A DNA stretch of 64,000 nt from contig CAJUPJ010000001.1 in the NCBI GenBank assembly GCA_910588655.1, forward strand, positions 171,685-235,684. Reading direction: 5' to 3'. Position numbers and translations under genes: made by a program. The notes below the pieces were generated by a model that did not search any database, was not told the DNA's origin, and saw only the letters and a list, made by a program, of their open reading frames with translations. Positions 8,541 to 16,872 of this stretch are shown here, piece after piece; position 1 is the first letter of the stretch, and each line of letters opens with the position of its first letter. Source of the stretch: an uncultured Lachnospiraceae bacterium. GTDB lineage: Bacteria > Bacillota > Clostridia > Lachnospirales > Lachnospiraceae.

Positions 8541-10301
8541 ATGGGAAAAGTAATTGGAATAGATTTAGGCACTACTAACAGCTGTGCTGCGGTTCTGGAG
8601 GCTGGAAACCCTGTTATAATTGCAAGTGCAGAGGGCGGCAGGACAACGCCGTCTGTAGTTGCATTTACTGACAATGGTGAACGGCTTGCAGGAGAACTTG
8701 CAAAAAGGCAGGCGGCAGTTAATGCTGACAGGACAGTTTATTCTATTAAAAGACAGATGGGAAATGACTACCATGTTAATATTAATGGCAGAAAATATTC
8801 GCCACAGGAAATATCAGCTATTATATTACAGAAGCTTAAAAAGGATGCGGAAGCTTACCTTGGAGAAAGTGTAACAGATGCAGTTATTACTGTGCCTGCA
8901 TATTTTAATGATGCACAGAGACAGGCAACAAGGGATGCAGGCAGGATTGCAGGGTTAAATGTCAGAAGGATTATAAATGAACCTACATCAGCGGCGCTTG
9001 CATATGGGCTTGACCATGAAGAGAGCCAGAAAATCCTTGTTTATGACCTTGGCGGCGGTACATTTGATGTATCAGTAATAGAAATAGGTGACAAGCTTAT
9101 AGAAGTGCTTGCAACATCAGGCGACAACCATCTTGGTGGTGATGATTTTGACGAGCGTATAGTGCAGTACCTGGTCAAAGAATTTAAAAAGACAGAAAAA
9201 GTAAAGATTGAAAAAGATACTGTTGCAATGCAGCGTGTGCGTGAGGCAGCGGAAAAAGCAAAGAAAGAGCTTTCGCAGTTAACAGAAACTAATATAAACC
9301 TGCCATTTCTATGGAATGGCAAAGGCGGTCCGAAACATATGGATATAAATATAACAAGGGCTGTTTTTGAAAGTATAACCAGCGACCTTGTAAAAAGGAC
9401 AGAACAGCCTGTATTAGATGCACTTGGACAGGCTGGCATAAATGCAGCTTCCCTTGACAAAGTTATACTTGTAGGCGGTTCTACAAGAATTCCTGCTGTG
9501 CAGGCTATGGTAAAGAACATTACAGGAAAAGAACCATGCCATAACTTAAACCCTGATGAATGTGTAGCAGCAGGCGCATGTATACAAGGCAGCAAATTCA
9601 GCAATGAGCTAATGGCAGGTGCAGCAAATGATATAATTCTTATGGATGTCACGCCACTTTCGCTTTCAATAGAAACAATAGGAGGTGTTGCAACAAAACT
9701 TATAGGCAGGAATACCCCAATCCCTACAAGGCAGAGCCAGATATTTACAACAGCAGGCAACTTCCAGACATCAGTTGATATAAAAGTGTTCCAGGGTGAA
9801 AGGAGATTTACAAGGGATAACAAACTGCTTGGCAATTTCAGGCTTACAGGAATAAAACGGGCACTTGCAGGAGTGCCGCAGATAGAAGTCAGCTTTGATA
9901 TTGATGCCAATGGCATTGTAAATGTATCTGCAAAAGACCTTGGCACAGGCAAACAGCAGCAGATTACAATTACTTCCAGTTCAAACCTTACAGAAGAAGA
10001 AATTGCAAGGGCTGAAATGGAGGCAAAAATGTATGAGTCAGAAGATGCAGCGCGCAGGGAAGCAATAGATATAAGGAATAATGCCGAAGCTTACCTGTAT
10101 AAAATAGAACAGGCTTACCATGACACAGGCAAAAAGCTTGACAGATGCGTACGTTCTGCACTTAAAGCGGATATATCTGAGCTTAAAAAGCGTATAGTAA
10201 AAGCAAAACCAGAAAAAATAACACCAGTACAGGCAGGGGAAATAAGGCAGGCATGGGATAAACTGGAACAGACAGCAGGAATGGCAGGTATTAATATATA
10301 G
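8541..10301 (+). CDS. dnaK: Stand-alone DnaK-type Hsp70 chaperone
   Basis: The 586-residue Hsp70 has all ATPase signatures: IGIDLGTTNS at the start, the phosphate-2 loop DLGGGTFDVS and the adenosine motif VGGSTRIPAVQ. The substrate-binding domain (TPLSLSIETIGG) and a helical lid end in GINI with no flexible acidic tail. It is about 30 residues shorter than the usual clostridial DnaK. grpE, dnaJ and hrcA are not adjacent, and no CIRCE operator (TTAGCACTC-type dyad) is visible upstream, so it is likely a second, specialised copy. An inverted repeat AAGCCAG/CTGGCTT (8442-8473) and a TATAAT at 8482 precede it. The response regulator begins 17 bases after its stop, suggesting one transcript. Confidence 0.88.
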   Translation: MGKVIGIDLGTTNSCAAVLEAGNPVIIASAEGGRTTPSVVAFTDNGERLAGELAKRQAAVNADRTVYSIKRQMGNDYHVNINGRKYSPQEISAIILQKLKKDAEAYLGESVTDAVITVPAYFNDAQRQATRDAGRIAGLNVRRIINEPTSAALAYGLDHEESQKILVYDLGGGTFDVSVIEIGDKLIEVLATSGDNHLGGDDFDERIVQYLVKEFKKTEKVKIEKDTVAMQRVREAAEKAKKELSQLTETNINLPFLWNGKGGPKHMDINITRAVFESITSDLVKRTEQPVLDALGQAGINAASLDKVILVGGSTRIPAVQAMVKNITGKEPCHNLNPDECVAAGACIQGSKFSNELMAGAANDIILMDVTPLSLSIETIGGVATKLIGRNTPIPTRQSQIFTTAGNFQTSVDIKVFQGERRFTRDNKLLGNFRLTGIKRALAGVPQIEVSFDIDANGIVNVSAKDLGTGKQQQITITSSSNLTEEEIARAEMEAKMYESEDAARREAIDIRNNAEAYLYKIEQAYHDTGKKLDRCVRSALKADISELKKRIVKAKPEKITPVQAGEIRQAWDKLEQTAGMAGINI

Positions 10302-10318
10302 CCAGGAGGGAGATAAAT

Positions 10319-11002
10319 TTGGCTTACAAGATTTTGGTTGCAGAGGATGACAGGAGCTTAAACCAGGGTATACGCCTTGCCCTGCAAAGGGAAGAATTTG
10401 TATTTGATATGGCATATACATTAAAGGAGACACAGGAGAAATGGCAGAAAGAAAACCCTGATATGGTTATACTGGATGTTAATTTTCCAGATGGCAATGG
10501 TTTTGATTTCCTGCGTATGCTGCGCCAGTCTTCTAATATCCCTGTACTAGTAGTTACTGCAAATGATATGGAAACAGATGAGGTCACAGGCCTTACCCTT
10601 GGTGCAGATGATTATATTACAAAGCCTTTCAGTCTTATGGCATTGCGTATAAGGGCAGAAAATATATGGAAACGTACAAGGAATAATAGAACACAGGTTT
10701 ATGAAGAAGCAGGCTATATGTTTGATTTTGGCCATCTGGACTTTAAAGTAAACGGGCAGGAAATAAGCCTTAGTGCTCCAGAGCAGAAGCTGCTTAAATT
10801 ATTTGTAACACATCCAGGGCAGACATTGCCCCGTGATATTCTGGTAGAGAATATATGGACATGCGGCATGGAATATGTAGACGAAAACGCTTTGTCAGTT
10901 ACAATAAGCAGACTGCGCAAGAAGCTTGAAATAAAGGGAAAGAGCAGTCCTGTTTCTACAGTTTATGGAATAGGTTATGCCTGGAAACGCCAGGAGGATT
11001 AG
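10319..11002 (+). CDS. OmpR-family response regulator
   Basis: This 227-residue regulator has a receiver (acidic EDD near 9-11, phospho-acceptor Asp near 51 in VILDVNFPDG, Lys in TKPFS) followed by an OmpR winged helix ending in TVYGIGYAW. The start is TTG at 10319, placed 6 bases after GGAGGGAG; no better codon is available. It lies between dnaK and a histidine kinase and is the evident partner of the latter. By analogy with BceRS/VanRS-type systems next to MacB-like transporters, it probably controls the ABC operon downstream. That target is inferred from gene order only. Confidence 0.85.
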   Translation: MAYKILVAEDDRSLNQGIRLALQREEFVFDMAYTLKETQEKWQKENPDMVILDVNFPDGNGFDFLRMLRQSSNIPVLVVTANDMETDEVTGLTLGADDYITKPFSLMALRIRAENIWKRTRNNRTQVYEEAGYMFDFGHLDFKVNGQEISLSAPEQKLLKLFVTHPGQTLPRDILVENIWTCGMEYVDENALSVTISRLRKKLEIKGKSSPVSTVYGIGYAWKRQED

Positions 11003-11014
11003 GCTGGAAAATCC

Positions 11015-11045
11015 TTCTAAGGTTGCAAAAAATGCAACCTTAGAA
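11015..11045 (+). other. Perfect 13-bp hairpin between regulator and kinase
   Basis: TTCTAAGGTTGCA (11015-11027) is followed by five A and its exact complement (11033-11045). There is no T tract, so it is not a typical terminator. It lies 12 bases after the regulator stop and may be a processing or attenuation element between the two genes. Confidence 0.6.
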
Positions 11046-11057
11046 AGACTACATTTG

Positions 11058-11082
11058 TGCCGCTTAAAGGCGGCATGGGAGG
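11058..11082 (+). promoter_or_regulatory. Hairpin abutting the kinase ribosome site
   Basis: TGCCGC (11058-11063) pairs with GCGGCA (11070-11075), and GGGAGG (11077-11082) follows one base later, 6 bases before the ATG. The block GGCGGCATGGGAGG is repeated exactly in front of the PqqD-HprK-like gene at 63.65 kb on the other strand. A role in setting translation level is inferred. Confidence 0.55.
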
Positions 11083-11087
11083 CTATT

Positions 11088-11924
11088 ATGGCAAGACAAA
11101 GTAAAATAGTGTCAAGGCTTGATAAGATGCTGACAGATGCAATCAATGGAAATTTTATTGAAGAAAATTATGATGAAACAGAACTTTCAAGGTTTGAAAG
11201 TAAGTTCCACCAGTATATTGCAGCAAATAAATTATCGGCAGAGAAAATCCAGGCAGAACGTGAAGCAATTAAAGAACTTGTAACAGATATTTCCCACCAG
11301 ACCAAAACACCACTTGCAAATATATGCCTTTATACACAGCTTCTGGAAGAAATCTGTACACCAGGGCAGCTGCCTTATGTACAGCAGATACGTATGCATA
11401 CAAAAAAGCTTGGATTTCTGGTAAATGCCCTTTCTAAGATTTCAAGGCTTGAGAGCAATATGATAAAATTACGTCCAGAAAGAGCGCCTGTTTCAAGGCT
11501 GTTAACAGACTGTGGCAGGTATATAAGAGGGATGGCAGATTTAAAAAATATTACAATAGATATTAAAGAAAGTGGAAATATATGGGCATTATATGATGCG
11601 CGCTGGACATATGAAGCTTTGTGTAACCTGCTTGATAATGCAGTAAAGTATTCGCCAGAAGGAAGTACCGTTACAGTATCTGCAAAGCAGCTTGAAATAT
11701 TTACCTGCATAAGTGTGGAAGATGAGGGTATGGGAATTCCAGAAGAAGAGCAGGCACAGGTTTTCAACCGGTTTTACCGTAGCAAAAATGCATTAAACCA
11801 GGAAGGAAACGGGATAGGGCTTTACCTGGCACGTATAATACTACAAAGGGAACAGGGGTATATTAAAGTATCATCTGTGCCAGGAAGCGGAAGCTGTTTT
11901 AAGGTATACCTTTTAAACACATAA
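11088..11924 (+). CDS. Sensor histidine kinase without membrane segments
   Basis: This 278-residue kinase has a HisKA domain with the phospho-acceptor His near residue 70 in DISHQTKTPLANI. The HATPase shows NLLDNAVKYSP, VEDEGMGIP, FNRFYRS and GNGIGLYLARII. The first 60 residues are charged and helical, with no transmembrane stretch, so the signal may be relayed by the neighbouring ABC permease, as in Bce-type systems, or be cytoplasmic. Start: the ATG at 11088 behind GGGAGG; an in-frame upstream ATG at 10977 overlaps the regulator gene and lacks a site. It is paired with the OmpR regulator 85 bases upstream. Confidence 0.85.
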   Translation: MARQSKIVSRLDKMLTDAINGNFIEENYDETELSRFESKFHQYIAANKLSAEKIQAEREAIKELVTDISHQTKTPLANICLYTQLLEEICTPGQLPYVQQIRMHTKKLGFLVNALSKISRLESNMIKLRPERAPVSRLLTDCGRYIRGMADLKNITIDIKESGNIWALYDARWTYEALCNLLDNAVKYSPEGSTVTVSAKQLEIFTCISVEDEGMGIPEEEQAQVFNRFYRSKNALNQEGNGIGLYLARIILQREQGYIKVSSVPGSGSCFKVYLLNT

Positions 11925-11984
11925 TATAACATTCTTGCAAATCTGTAAGATTTCAGAAAGGCTCTGGAAAGAATAGTTTGATAA

Positions 11985-12027
11985 AATCTGTTTATGTAAA
12001 TAAAATATTGCATAAACAGATTTTTTT
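11985..12027 (+). terminator. Rho-independent terminator after the kinase
   Basis: AATCTGTTTATG (11985-11996) pairs with CATAAACAGATT (12011-12022), followed by a run of T. It separates the two-component genes from the ABC operon. Confidence 0.85.
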
Positions 12028-12104
12028 ATGCCTGTTTGTGACATGTTTTGCATGGCATGGCAGGATTAGTATTAAAATACAAAGAAAAGAAAGGCGGGTT
12101 ATAT

Positions 12105-12785
12105 ATGGAAGTATTAAAGACTGAAGGACTGAAAAAATATTATGGTGAGGGCAGTACATGTGTGAAAGCATTAGATGGCGTAGATTTTACTGTAGAAAAA
12201 GGCGAATTTGTATCAATTATTGGCACTTCAGGCAGTGGAAAATCTACTCTTTTAAATATGATAGGAGGGCTTGACCATCCAACTTCTGGCACTGTAACAG
12301 TAGATGGGAAGAATATTTTTTCACTAAAAGAAGAGGCACTGACTATTTTCAGAAGAAGGAAAATCGGATTTGTATTCCAAAGTTTTAATCTTGTGCCTGT
12401 ACTTAATGTTTATGAAAATATTGTGCTGCCAATAGAACTGGATGGCAATGAAACAGATAAAAGTTTTGTGGACAATATTATTAATACACTTGGATTACAA
12501 GATAAAATATATTCGCTGCCATCGCAGCTTTCAGGAGGGCAGCAGCAGAGAGTGGCAATAGCCAGGGCACTTGCAACCAAGCCAGTCCTGCTGCTTGCTG
12601 ATGAGCCTACAGGAAACCTTGACTCTGTTACAAGCAATGATGTAATGGGGCTTTTAAAAGTTACAGGTGAACGCTTTGGGCAGACAATAGTTATGATTAC
12701 ACACAATGAAGAAATTGCCCAGATGGCAGACCGCATTATACGCATTGAAGATGGCAGGATTGTAAACAGCAGGGGGGTGTTTTAA
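12105..12785 (+). CDS. ABC transporter ATP-binding subunit, MacB/LolD type
   Basis: The 226-residue ATPase contains Walker A GTSGSGKST, Q loop VFQSFNLVPVL, signature LSGGQQQRVAIARALA, Walker B VLLLADEPTGNLD and the switch His in MITHNEE. This is the MacB/BceA/LolD branch, which powers FtsX-type permeases in peptide export, detoxification or lipoprotein release. Start: the ATG at 12105 has AAAGGCGGG upstream; an earlier in-frame ATG at 12048 falls near the end of the preceding hairpin region and has no site. Its TAA directly abuts the permease ATG, so the two are translationally coupled. The upstream two-component pair suggests induction by an envelope stress such as an antimicrobial peptide. 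Confidence 0.92.
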   Translation: MEVLKTEGLKKYYGEGSTCVKALDGVDFTVEKGEFVSIIGTSGSGKSTLLNMIGGLDHPTSGTVTVDGKNIFSLKEEALTIFRRRKIGFVFQSFNLVPVLNVYENIVLPIELDGNETDKSFVDNIINTLGLQDKIYSLPSQLSGGQQQRVAIARALATKPVLLLADEPTGNLDSVTSNDVMGLLKVTGERFGQTIVMITHNEEIAQMADRIIRIEDGRIVNSRGVF

Positions 12786-15386
12786 ATGCGTAAAGTAAAA
12801 AATAACAAAGCAGTAAAGCGCCTGGCGGTTAAAAGTTTTGGTGCAAGCCGTACACGCAATATTATGGCAATAGCTGCTATTATACTGACAGCTGTCCTTT
12901 TTACAGCAATATTTACAATAGGGCTGGGTTTAATAAAACATACAGAGCGTAGCTCAATGCTGCAGGCTGGCGGTGATGCGCATGGGGCAATAAAAGACCT
13001 GTCACAAAAACAGTATGATATTTTAAAAAAGCATCCGTTAATTAAAGAGTGTGGCAGGGATATGGTAACTGCCTATTCAGTTAATAACCAGGAATTTCTT
13101 AAGCGCCATGTAGAAATGCATTATATTGACAAGGAATTTTATTCACACTGGTTTATAGATATAATAAAAGGAAGAGCACCAGAAACAGCAGATGAAATTC
13201 TTCTGGACAAAAAATCAATACAGCTTCTTGGGGAAGAACCAGAGCCAGGCTGCCAGGTTACGCTGGAAATCCAGGTGCATATGCAGAGCAAACCAATAAA
13301 GCGTACATTTACAGTAAGTGGTATAACAGAGCCGTCAGTAATGAATGTTGGCTTTGCAATAATGCCAGAAGCATATATTGAAAAATATGCAGAAGAAATT
13401 GCACCAGACAGCAAGGATGCTTACAGCAGTACAGGCAAAATTTCAATGCATGTTATATTTGCAAATTCAATGAATATACAAGAAAAGCTGGAACAGGTTA
13501 TTACAGAAAGTGGTTTTTCTATTGATACAAAGTCTGGCGATTATATAGAGTCTAATGCTAACTGGGCATATATAGCCAGTGGTACAGAAAGCGACCCTGT
13601 AACAATTATAGGGATTGCTGCTGCGCTTATTCTTGTAATGGTGGCGGGATATCTGATAATATACAATATTTTCCAGATTTCAATTATACATGATATCCGT
13701 TATTACGGGCTTTTAAAGACAATTGGCACAACAGGACGCCAGATTAAGAAAATACTCCGCAGGCAGGCATTGTGGCTTTGCCTTGCAGGCATACCTGCCG
13801 GGCTTCTTGCAGGTTTTTTTGCAGGCAGGTTTTTACTTCCTGTGCTGCTGATTTCAGAAAAAACAGATGGAACAGTTATTGTACCTGTATCACCACATCC
13901 GTGGATATTTATCTGCGCTGCTGTTTTTACAATAATTACAGTATTAATTTCTGAATGGAAGCCAGGAAGGATTGCAGCAAAAGTCCCGCCAGTTGAGGCA
14001 CTCCGTTATACAGAATATGGGAAGAAAAATAAAAAGCCAAAGAAAACAACTGATGGCGGTAAAATTACCCATATGGCATTTTCAAACCTTGGGAGAAGCA
14101 AAGGAAGGACAATGGTAGTAGTGTGTTCGCTTTCCTTAACAATTGTATTAATGAACAGTGTTTATACAATAACAAATTCTATCAGCAAGGAAACATTCCT
14201 GTCTAAAATGATTTTAAGTGAGTGCATTATTGGAAATGCGGTTCTATGGAATTATGGTTACCGTCCATATGATGAAAAAACTGCCAGTGAAGAGAGCCTT
14301 TCAGAAAGCTTTGTTTCTGCATGTGCCAGCCAGGAAAGTTTTAAAGATGGCGGCAGGATTTATATGTCCTCATATGGTGTGGGTATGCCTGTAGAAAGCT
14401 GGGAAATACCAGATAATATAGAGAAAGATGAAAATGGTGTTCCAGGGAATTATGAACCAGCATTTAAAGAATTTATTCCTTTTTATGGTTATGAAGAAGG
14501 TGCATATTCCATAGATTTGCATGGAATAGAGCAGTTTGTACTTTCTAAAATGACAGTTACAGAAGGGGAAAAAGACAAAGATGTAATCTGGGATAAACTA
14601 AACACAGGCAGGTATATTATTTATGCTGTAGATGTAGATGATGACAATTCTATATTAAAAGACAGGGTAAAACACCATGCAGGGGATAAGGTAACATTAA
14701 AATATAATGATAAAATTACAAAAGAATATGAGATAATTTCAGTTGTAAAAAGACATAGTTACAGCCTGTCAAACCGTATTGGCAGCAATTTTTCATATTA
14801 TGTTACAGCAGATGAATTTAAGGAATACCTGCCAGAACAGTTATTAATGAGCTTCCTTTTTGATACAAAAAAGGGACAGGAAGGCCAGATGGAAGAATTC
14901 CTGAAAAATTATACATCAAAAGAAGAACCATTAATGTCATATGAATCACGCAAAACATATGAGAAAAGTTTTAATGAACTAGTTGGGATGATAACTGTAA
15001 CAGGAACAGGGCTGTCAGGAATAATAGGGCTTATTGGAATACTGAATTTTATAAATGTCATTATAACAAGCATAACAACAAGAAAAAGGGAATTTGCCAT
15101 AATGGAGGCTATAGGCATGACAAAACGCCAGCTAAAAGGCATGTTAAAGACAGAAGGGATGTTTTACTCAGCCCTTTCAATAATATTTTCACTTGCAGCA
15201 GGGACAATATTTTCACTTACAGCAATAAAGACTATAGGTGGTGGTATATGGTTTATTGATTATAAATTTACACTTGTGCCAGTGCTAATAACATGCCCTG
15301 TACTTCTGGCATTTGGGGCACTGATGCCAGGAATTGTGTTTAAATTGCGCAAAAAAGAGAGTATAACAGAGCAGATAAGGGAGTAG
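12786..15386 (+). CDS. FtsX-family ABC transporter permease
   Basis: This 866-residue membrane protein pairs with the adjacent ATPase. The first membrane helix is at about residues 27-52. A roughly 200-residue extracellular region follows, then an FtsX domain of three helices near 260-400. A second long extracellular region (about 460-730) and a C-terminal FtsX domain (about 745-855) complete it. The duplicated FtsX layout matches large MacB-like permeases of Firmicutes rather than BceB, which has ten helices and one large loop. The motif REFAIMEAIGMTKRQLKGML near 770-790 is the typical coupling region; a similar one, YGLLKTIGTTGRQIKKIL, occurs in the first half. Substrate is unknown. Confidence 0.88.
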   Translation: MRKVKNNKAVKRLAVKSFGASRTRNIMAIAAIILTAVLFTAIFTIGLGLIKHTERSSMLQAGGDAHGAIKDLSQKQYDILKKHPLIKECGRDMVTAYSVNNQEFLKRHVEMHYIDKEFYSHWFIDIIKGRAPETADEILLDKKSIQLLGEEPEPGCQVTLEIQVHMQSKPIKRTFTVSGITEPSVMNVGFAIMPEAYIEKYAEEIAPDSKDAYSSTGKISMHVIFANSMNIQEKLEQVITESGFSIDTKSGDYIESNANWAYIASGTESDPVTIIGIAAALILVMVAGYLIIYNIFQISIIHDIRYYGLLKTIGTTGRQIKKILRRQALWLCLAGIPAGLLAGFFAGRFLLPVLLISEKTDGTVIVPVSPHPWIFICAAVFTIITVLISEWKPGRIAAKVPPVEALRYTEYGKKNKKPKKTTDGGKITHMAFSNLGRSKGRTMVVVCSLSLTIVLMNSVYTITNSISKETFLSKMILSECIIGNAVLWNYGYRPYDEKTASEESLSESFVSACASQESFKDGGRIYMSSYGVGMPVESWEIPDNIEKDENGVPGNYEPAFKEFIPFYGYEEGAYSIDLHGIEQFVLSKMTVTEGEKDKDVIWDKLNTGRYIIYAVDVDDDNSILKDRVKHHAGDKVTLKYNDKITKEYEIISVVKRHSYSLSNRIGSNFSYYVTADEFKEYLPEQLLMSFLFDTKKGQEGQMEEFLKNYTSKEEPLMSYESRKTYEKSFNELVGMITVTGTGLSGIIGLIGILNFINVIITSITTRKREFAIMEAIGMTKRQLKGMLKTEGMFYSALSIIFSLAAGTIFSLTAIKTIGGGIWFIDYKFTLVPVLITCPVLLAFGALMPGIVFKLRKKESITEQIRE

Positions 15387-15389
15387 GGA

Positions 15390-15715
15390 TGGTTTGCAGT
15401 TATTTTGTGCTTATGTTTTTGTAATAGGATGGCGGACGGTTTTACGTGCCAGAGCCAGAATATTACATATAAGTGGTATGCTTCCACAATAAAAATACAA
15501 AAAACCATTGTTTCTGCCTGGTTTAGAAGGTTTAAACAATGGTTTTCTCTTTTAAGATGGTTTGTTATAACCTGGTATAATATTATTACTGTGCAGACTA
15601 GCAATATTGCCAATATAATATTATACACAAATTTATTCATTTTTTTCATTCTGGCAACCTCCTAAACCAATAAAATACTGGGCAGCAGGATAACTGTAAA
15701 TTATCCTGGTAATGC
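15390..15715. repeat. Palindromic intergenic element, copy B (rearranged)
   Basis: The left edge (TTTGCAGTTATTTTGTG) and right edge (CAGGATAACTGTAAATTATC at about 15682-15701) match the ends of the other copies, and GTGCCAGAGCCAGAATATT near 15448 is the arm of the C/G subtype. The conserved inner hairpin is missing. In its place is other sequence, including a strong hairpin AACCATTGTTT/AAACAATGGTT (15502-15544) running into TTCTCTTTT, which could terminate the ABC operon. It is probably an old element that lost its core. Confidence 0.6.
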
Positions 15716-15753
15716 TTGTGGCATGTGGGTATATGGTTATTTTATTTTTATAC

Positions 15754-15795
15754 AAAAAGCAGCATGCCTGGAGTAAAATAACAACCAGACATGCT
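15754..15795 (-). terminator. Terminator of the tRNA-Pro gene
   Basis: On the minus strand AGCATGTCTGG (15785-15795) pairs with CCAGGCATGCT (15761-15771) with one mismatch, then GCTTTTTG. It lies about 65 bases downstream of the tRNA. Confidence 0.7.
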
Positions 15796-15860
15796 AAAGA
15801 TGCCCCTGCCAAGGATTTTATGCCCCGCCTTATCCGGGCTGCCTCTTAATCCCTGCACAA

Positions 15861-15934
15861 TCGGCGTGACAGGATTTGAACCTGCGGCTTCTGCGTCCCG
15901 AACGCAGCGCTCTGCCAAACTGAGCCACACGCCG
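15861..15934 (-). tRNA. tRNA-Pro (anticodon CGG)
   Basis: The minus strand folds into a full cloverleaf: acceptor CGGCGTG/CACGCCG with discriminator A, D arm GCTC/GAGC, anticodon stem CTGCG/CGCAG with loop TTCGGGA (anticodon CGG, codon CCG), and T arm GCAGG-TTCAAAT-CCTGT. The CCA end is not encoded. It stands alone, with palindromic elements on both sides. Confidence 0.95.
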
Positions 15935-16049
15935 TTCTATAATGAACCTGGGAATATAGTAATATAATGGTTTAATAGCTATAATAATGTCCAATATTTG
16001 TTATCATATACTTATGTGGGAAAATTGTCAATTGTTTTTTGGATAATTT

Positions 16050-16320
16050 CACGTCCGTTTCATAAATTCACAGACATATGATAATTTACAGTTATCTGGT
16101 GTTTGTGCCAGGACGGACGGTTTCCTGTGCCAGAGCCAGAATATTCATAAAAGGGGTACGCTTGCGCTACGGCAGACCACACAGCGGCACATAAAATCTG
16201 AAAAAACCAGATTTAAATGCCGGTGGGTCTGAAGTACCCCTTTTATGTAATATTGCTGGCATCTGGCACGCAAAACCTGCCACCATAAACCAATAAAAAA
16301 TTTTACAACAGGATAATTAT
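16050..16320. repeat. Palindromic intergenic element, copy C
   Basis: This copy is in reverse orientation relative to copy A: its tail (complement of GGACGTG) is at 16050-16056. The ATAATTTACAGTTATC edge follows at about 16081-16096. The outer arm GTGCCAGAGCCAGAATATTC with AAAAGGGGTAC pairs with GTACCCCTTTTATG and the region that follows it. The conserved inner hairpin, complement of CCGCTGTGTGG...CCGTAGCG, lies at about 16165-16190. The apical stem is AAATCTG/CAGATTT-like. It belongs to the C/G arm subtype. Confidence 0.8.
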
Positions 16321-16390
16321 ATATTATATGTAGTGGAATTATTCTGCCAGAAACTTCCGTTTGTCTGAATAAAATTCCACAAACCATAAT

Positions 16391-16735
16391 TTCCAGTTAT
16401 CCTGCCAAATTTGCTGGTCTATGGTTTTTTAATTGAATTTTGCCAGAGAACAGCAGGTTTCCAGTGTTCCAGCTAAATATTATTCCATGACAGGGGCACT
16501 TCAGCACCGCCGGCATTTAAGCTGGATATTTAATGTGACGGAATAAACGTAAGTTTATTCTGGAACATTAAATATCTGGCTTTATGTGCCGCTGCGTGGG
16601 CTGACGTAGCGGAAGCGTGCCCTGGAATGGAATAATATTTAGCTGGACACAGAAACCCTGCGTACATTATAAACACCAGATAACTGTAAATTATCCAATA
16701 CCCGTTTTTTTGTGCAGATTTATAAAGCGGACGTG
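16391..16735. repeat. Palindromic intergenic element, copy D
   Basis: The 21-bp outer arms (16468-16488 and 16627-16647) are identical to those of copy A. The conserved inner hairpin is CCGCTGCGT (16589-16597) with ACGTAGCGG (16604-16612), again containing a G-U pair. The apical stem, TATTTAATGT with ACATTAAATA, is longer and unrelated in sequence to that of copy A. The right edge AGATAACTGTAAATTATCC and tail CGGACGTG end at 16735, just before the mcp promoter. Left of it, 16333-16380 holds a separate palindrome, GTGGAATT...AATTCCAC. Confidence 0.85.
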
Positions 16736-16753
16736 TGCTTTTTAAAAGATTTG

Positions 16754-16783
16754 TTGACTAAGCTGTATAATAAATTGTATAAT
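16754..16783 (+). promoter_or_regulatory. Promoter of the chemoreceptor operon
   Basis: TTGACT (16754-16759), an 18-base spacer and TATAAT (16778-16783), 90 bases before the chemoreceptor start. It looks vegetative rather than a sigma-28 flagellar promoter. Confidence 0.7.
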
Positions 16784-16872
16784 AGCAATATAAAAACAGC
16801 CCAGGGGTACTTTATAAGGAGACAAGTCCTCTGGCATAACCCAGGAGAATGGTTAATTACCAGGAGGTGGCT

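Noticed and set aside
9041..9952. A 303-codon open frame antisense to dnaK
   Set aside because: It is a shadow of the conserved dnaK frame, has no ribosome site, and its translation is Ser/Pro-rich without any family signature.
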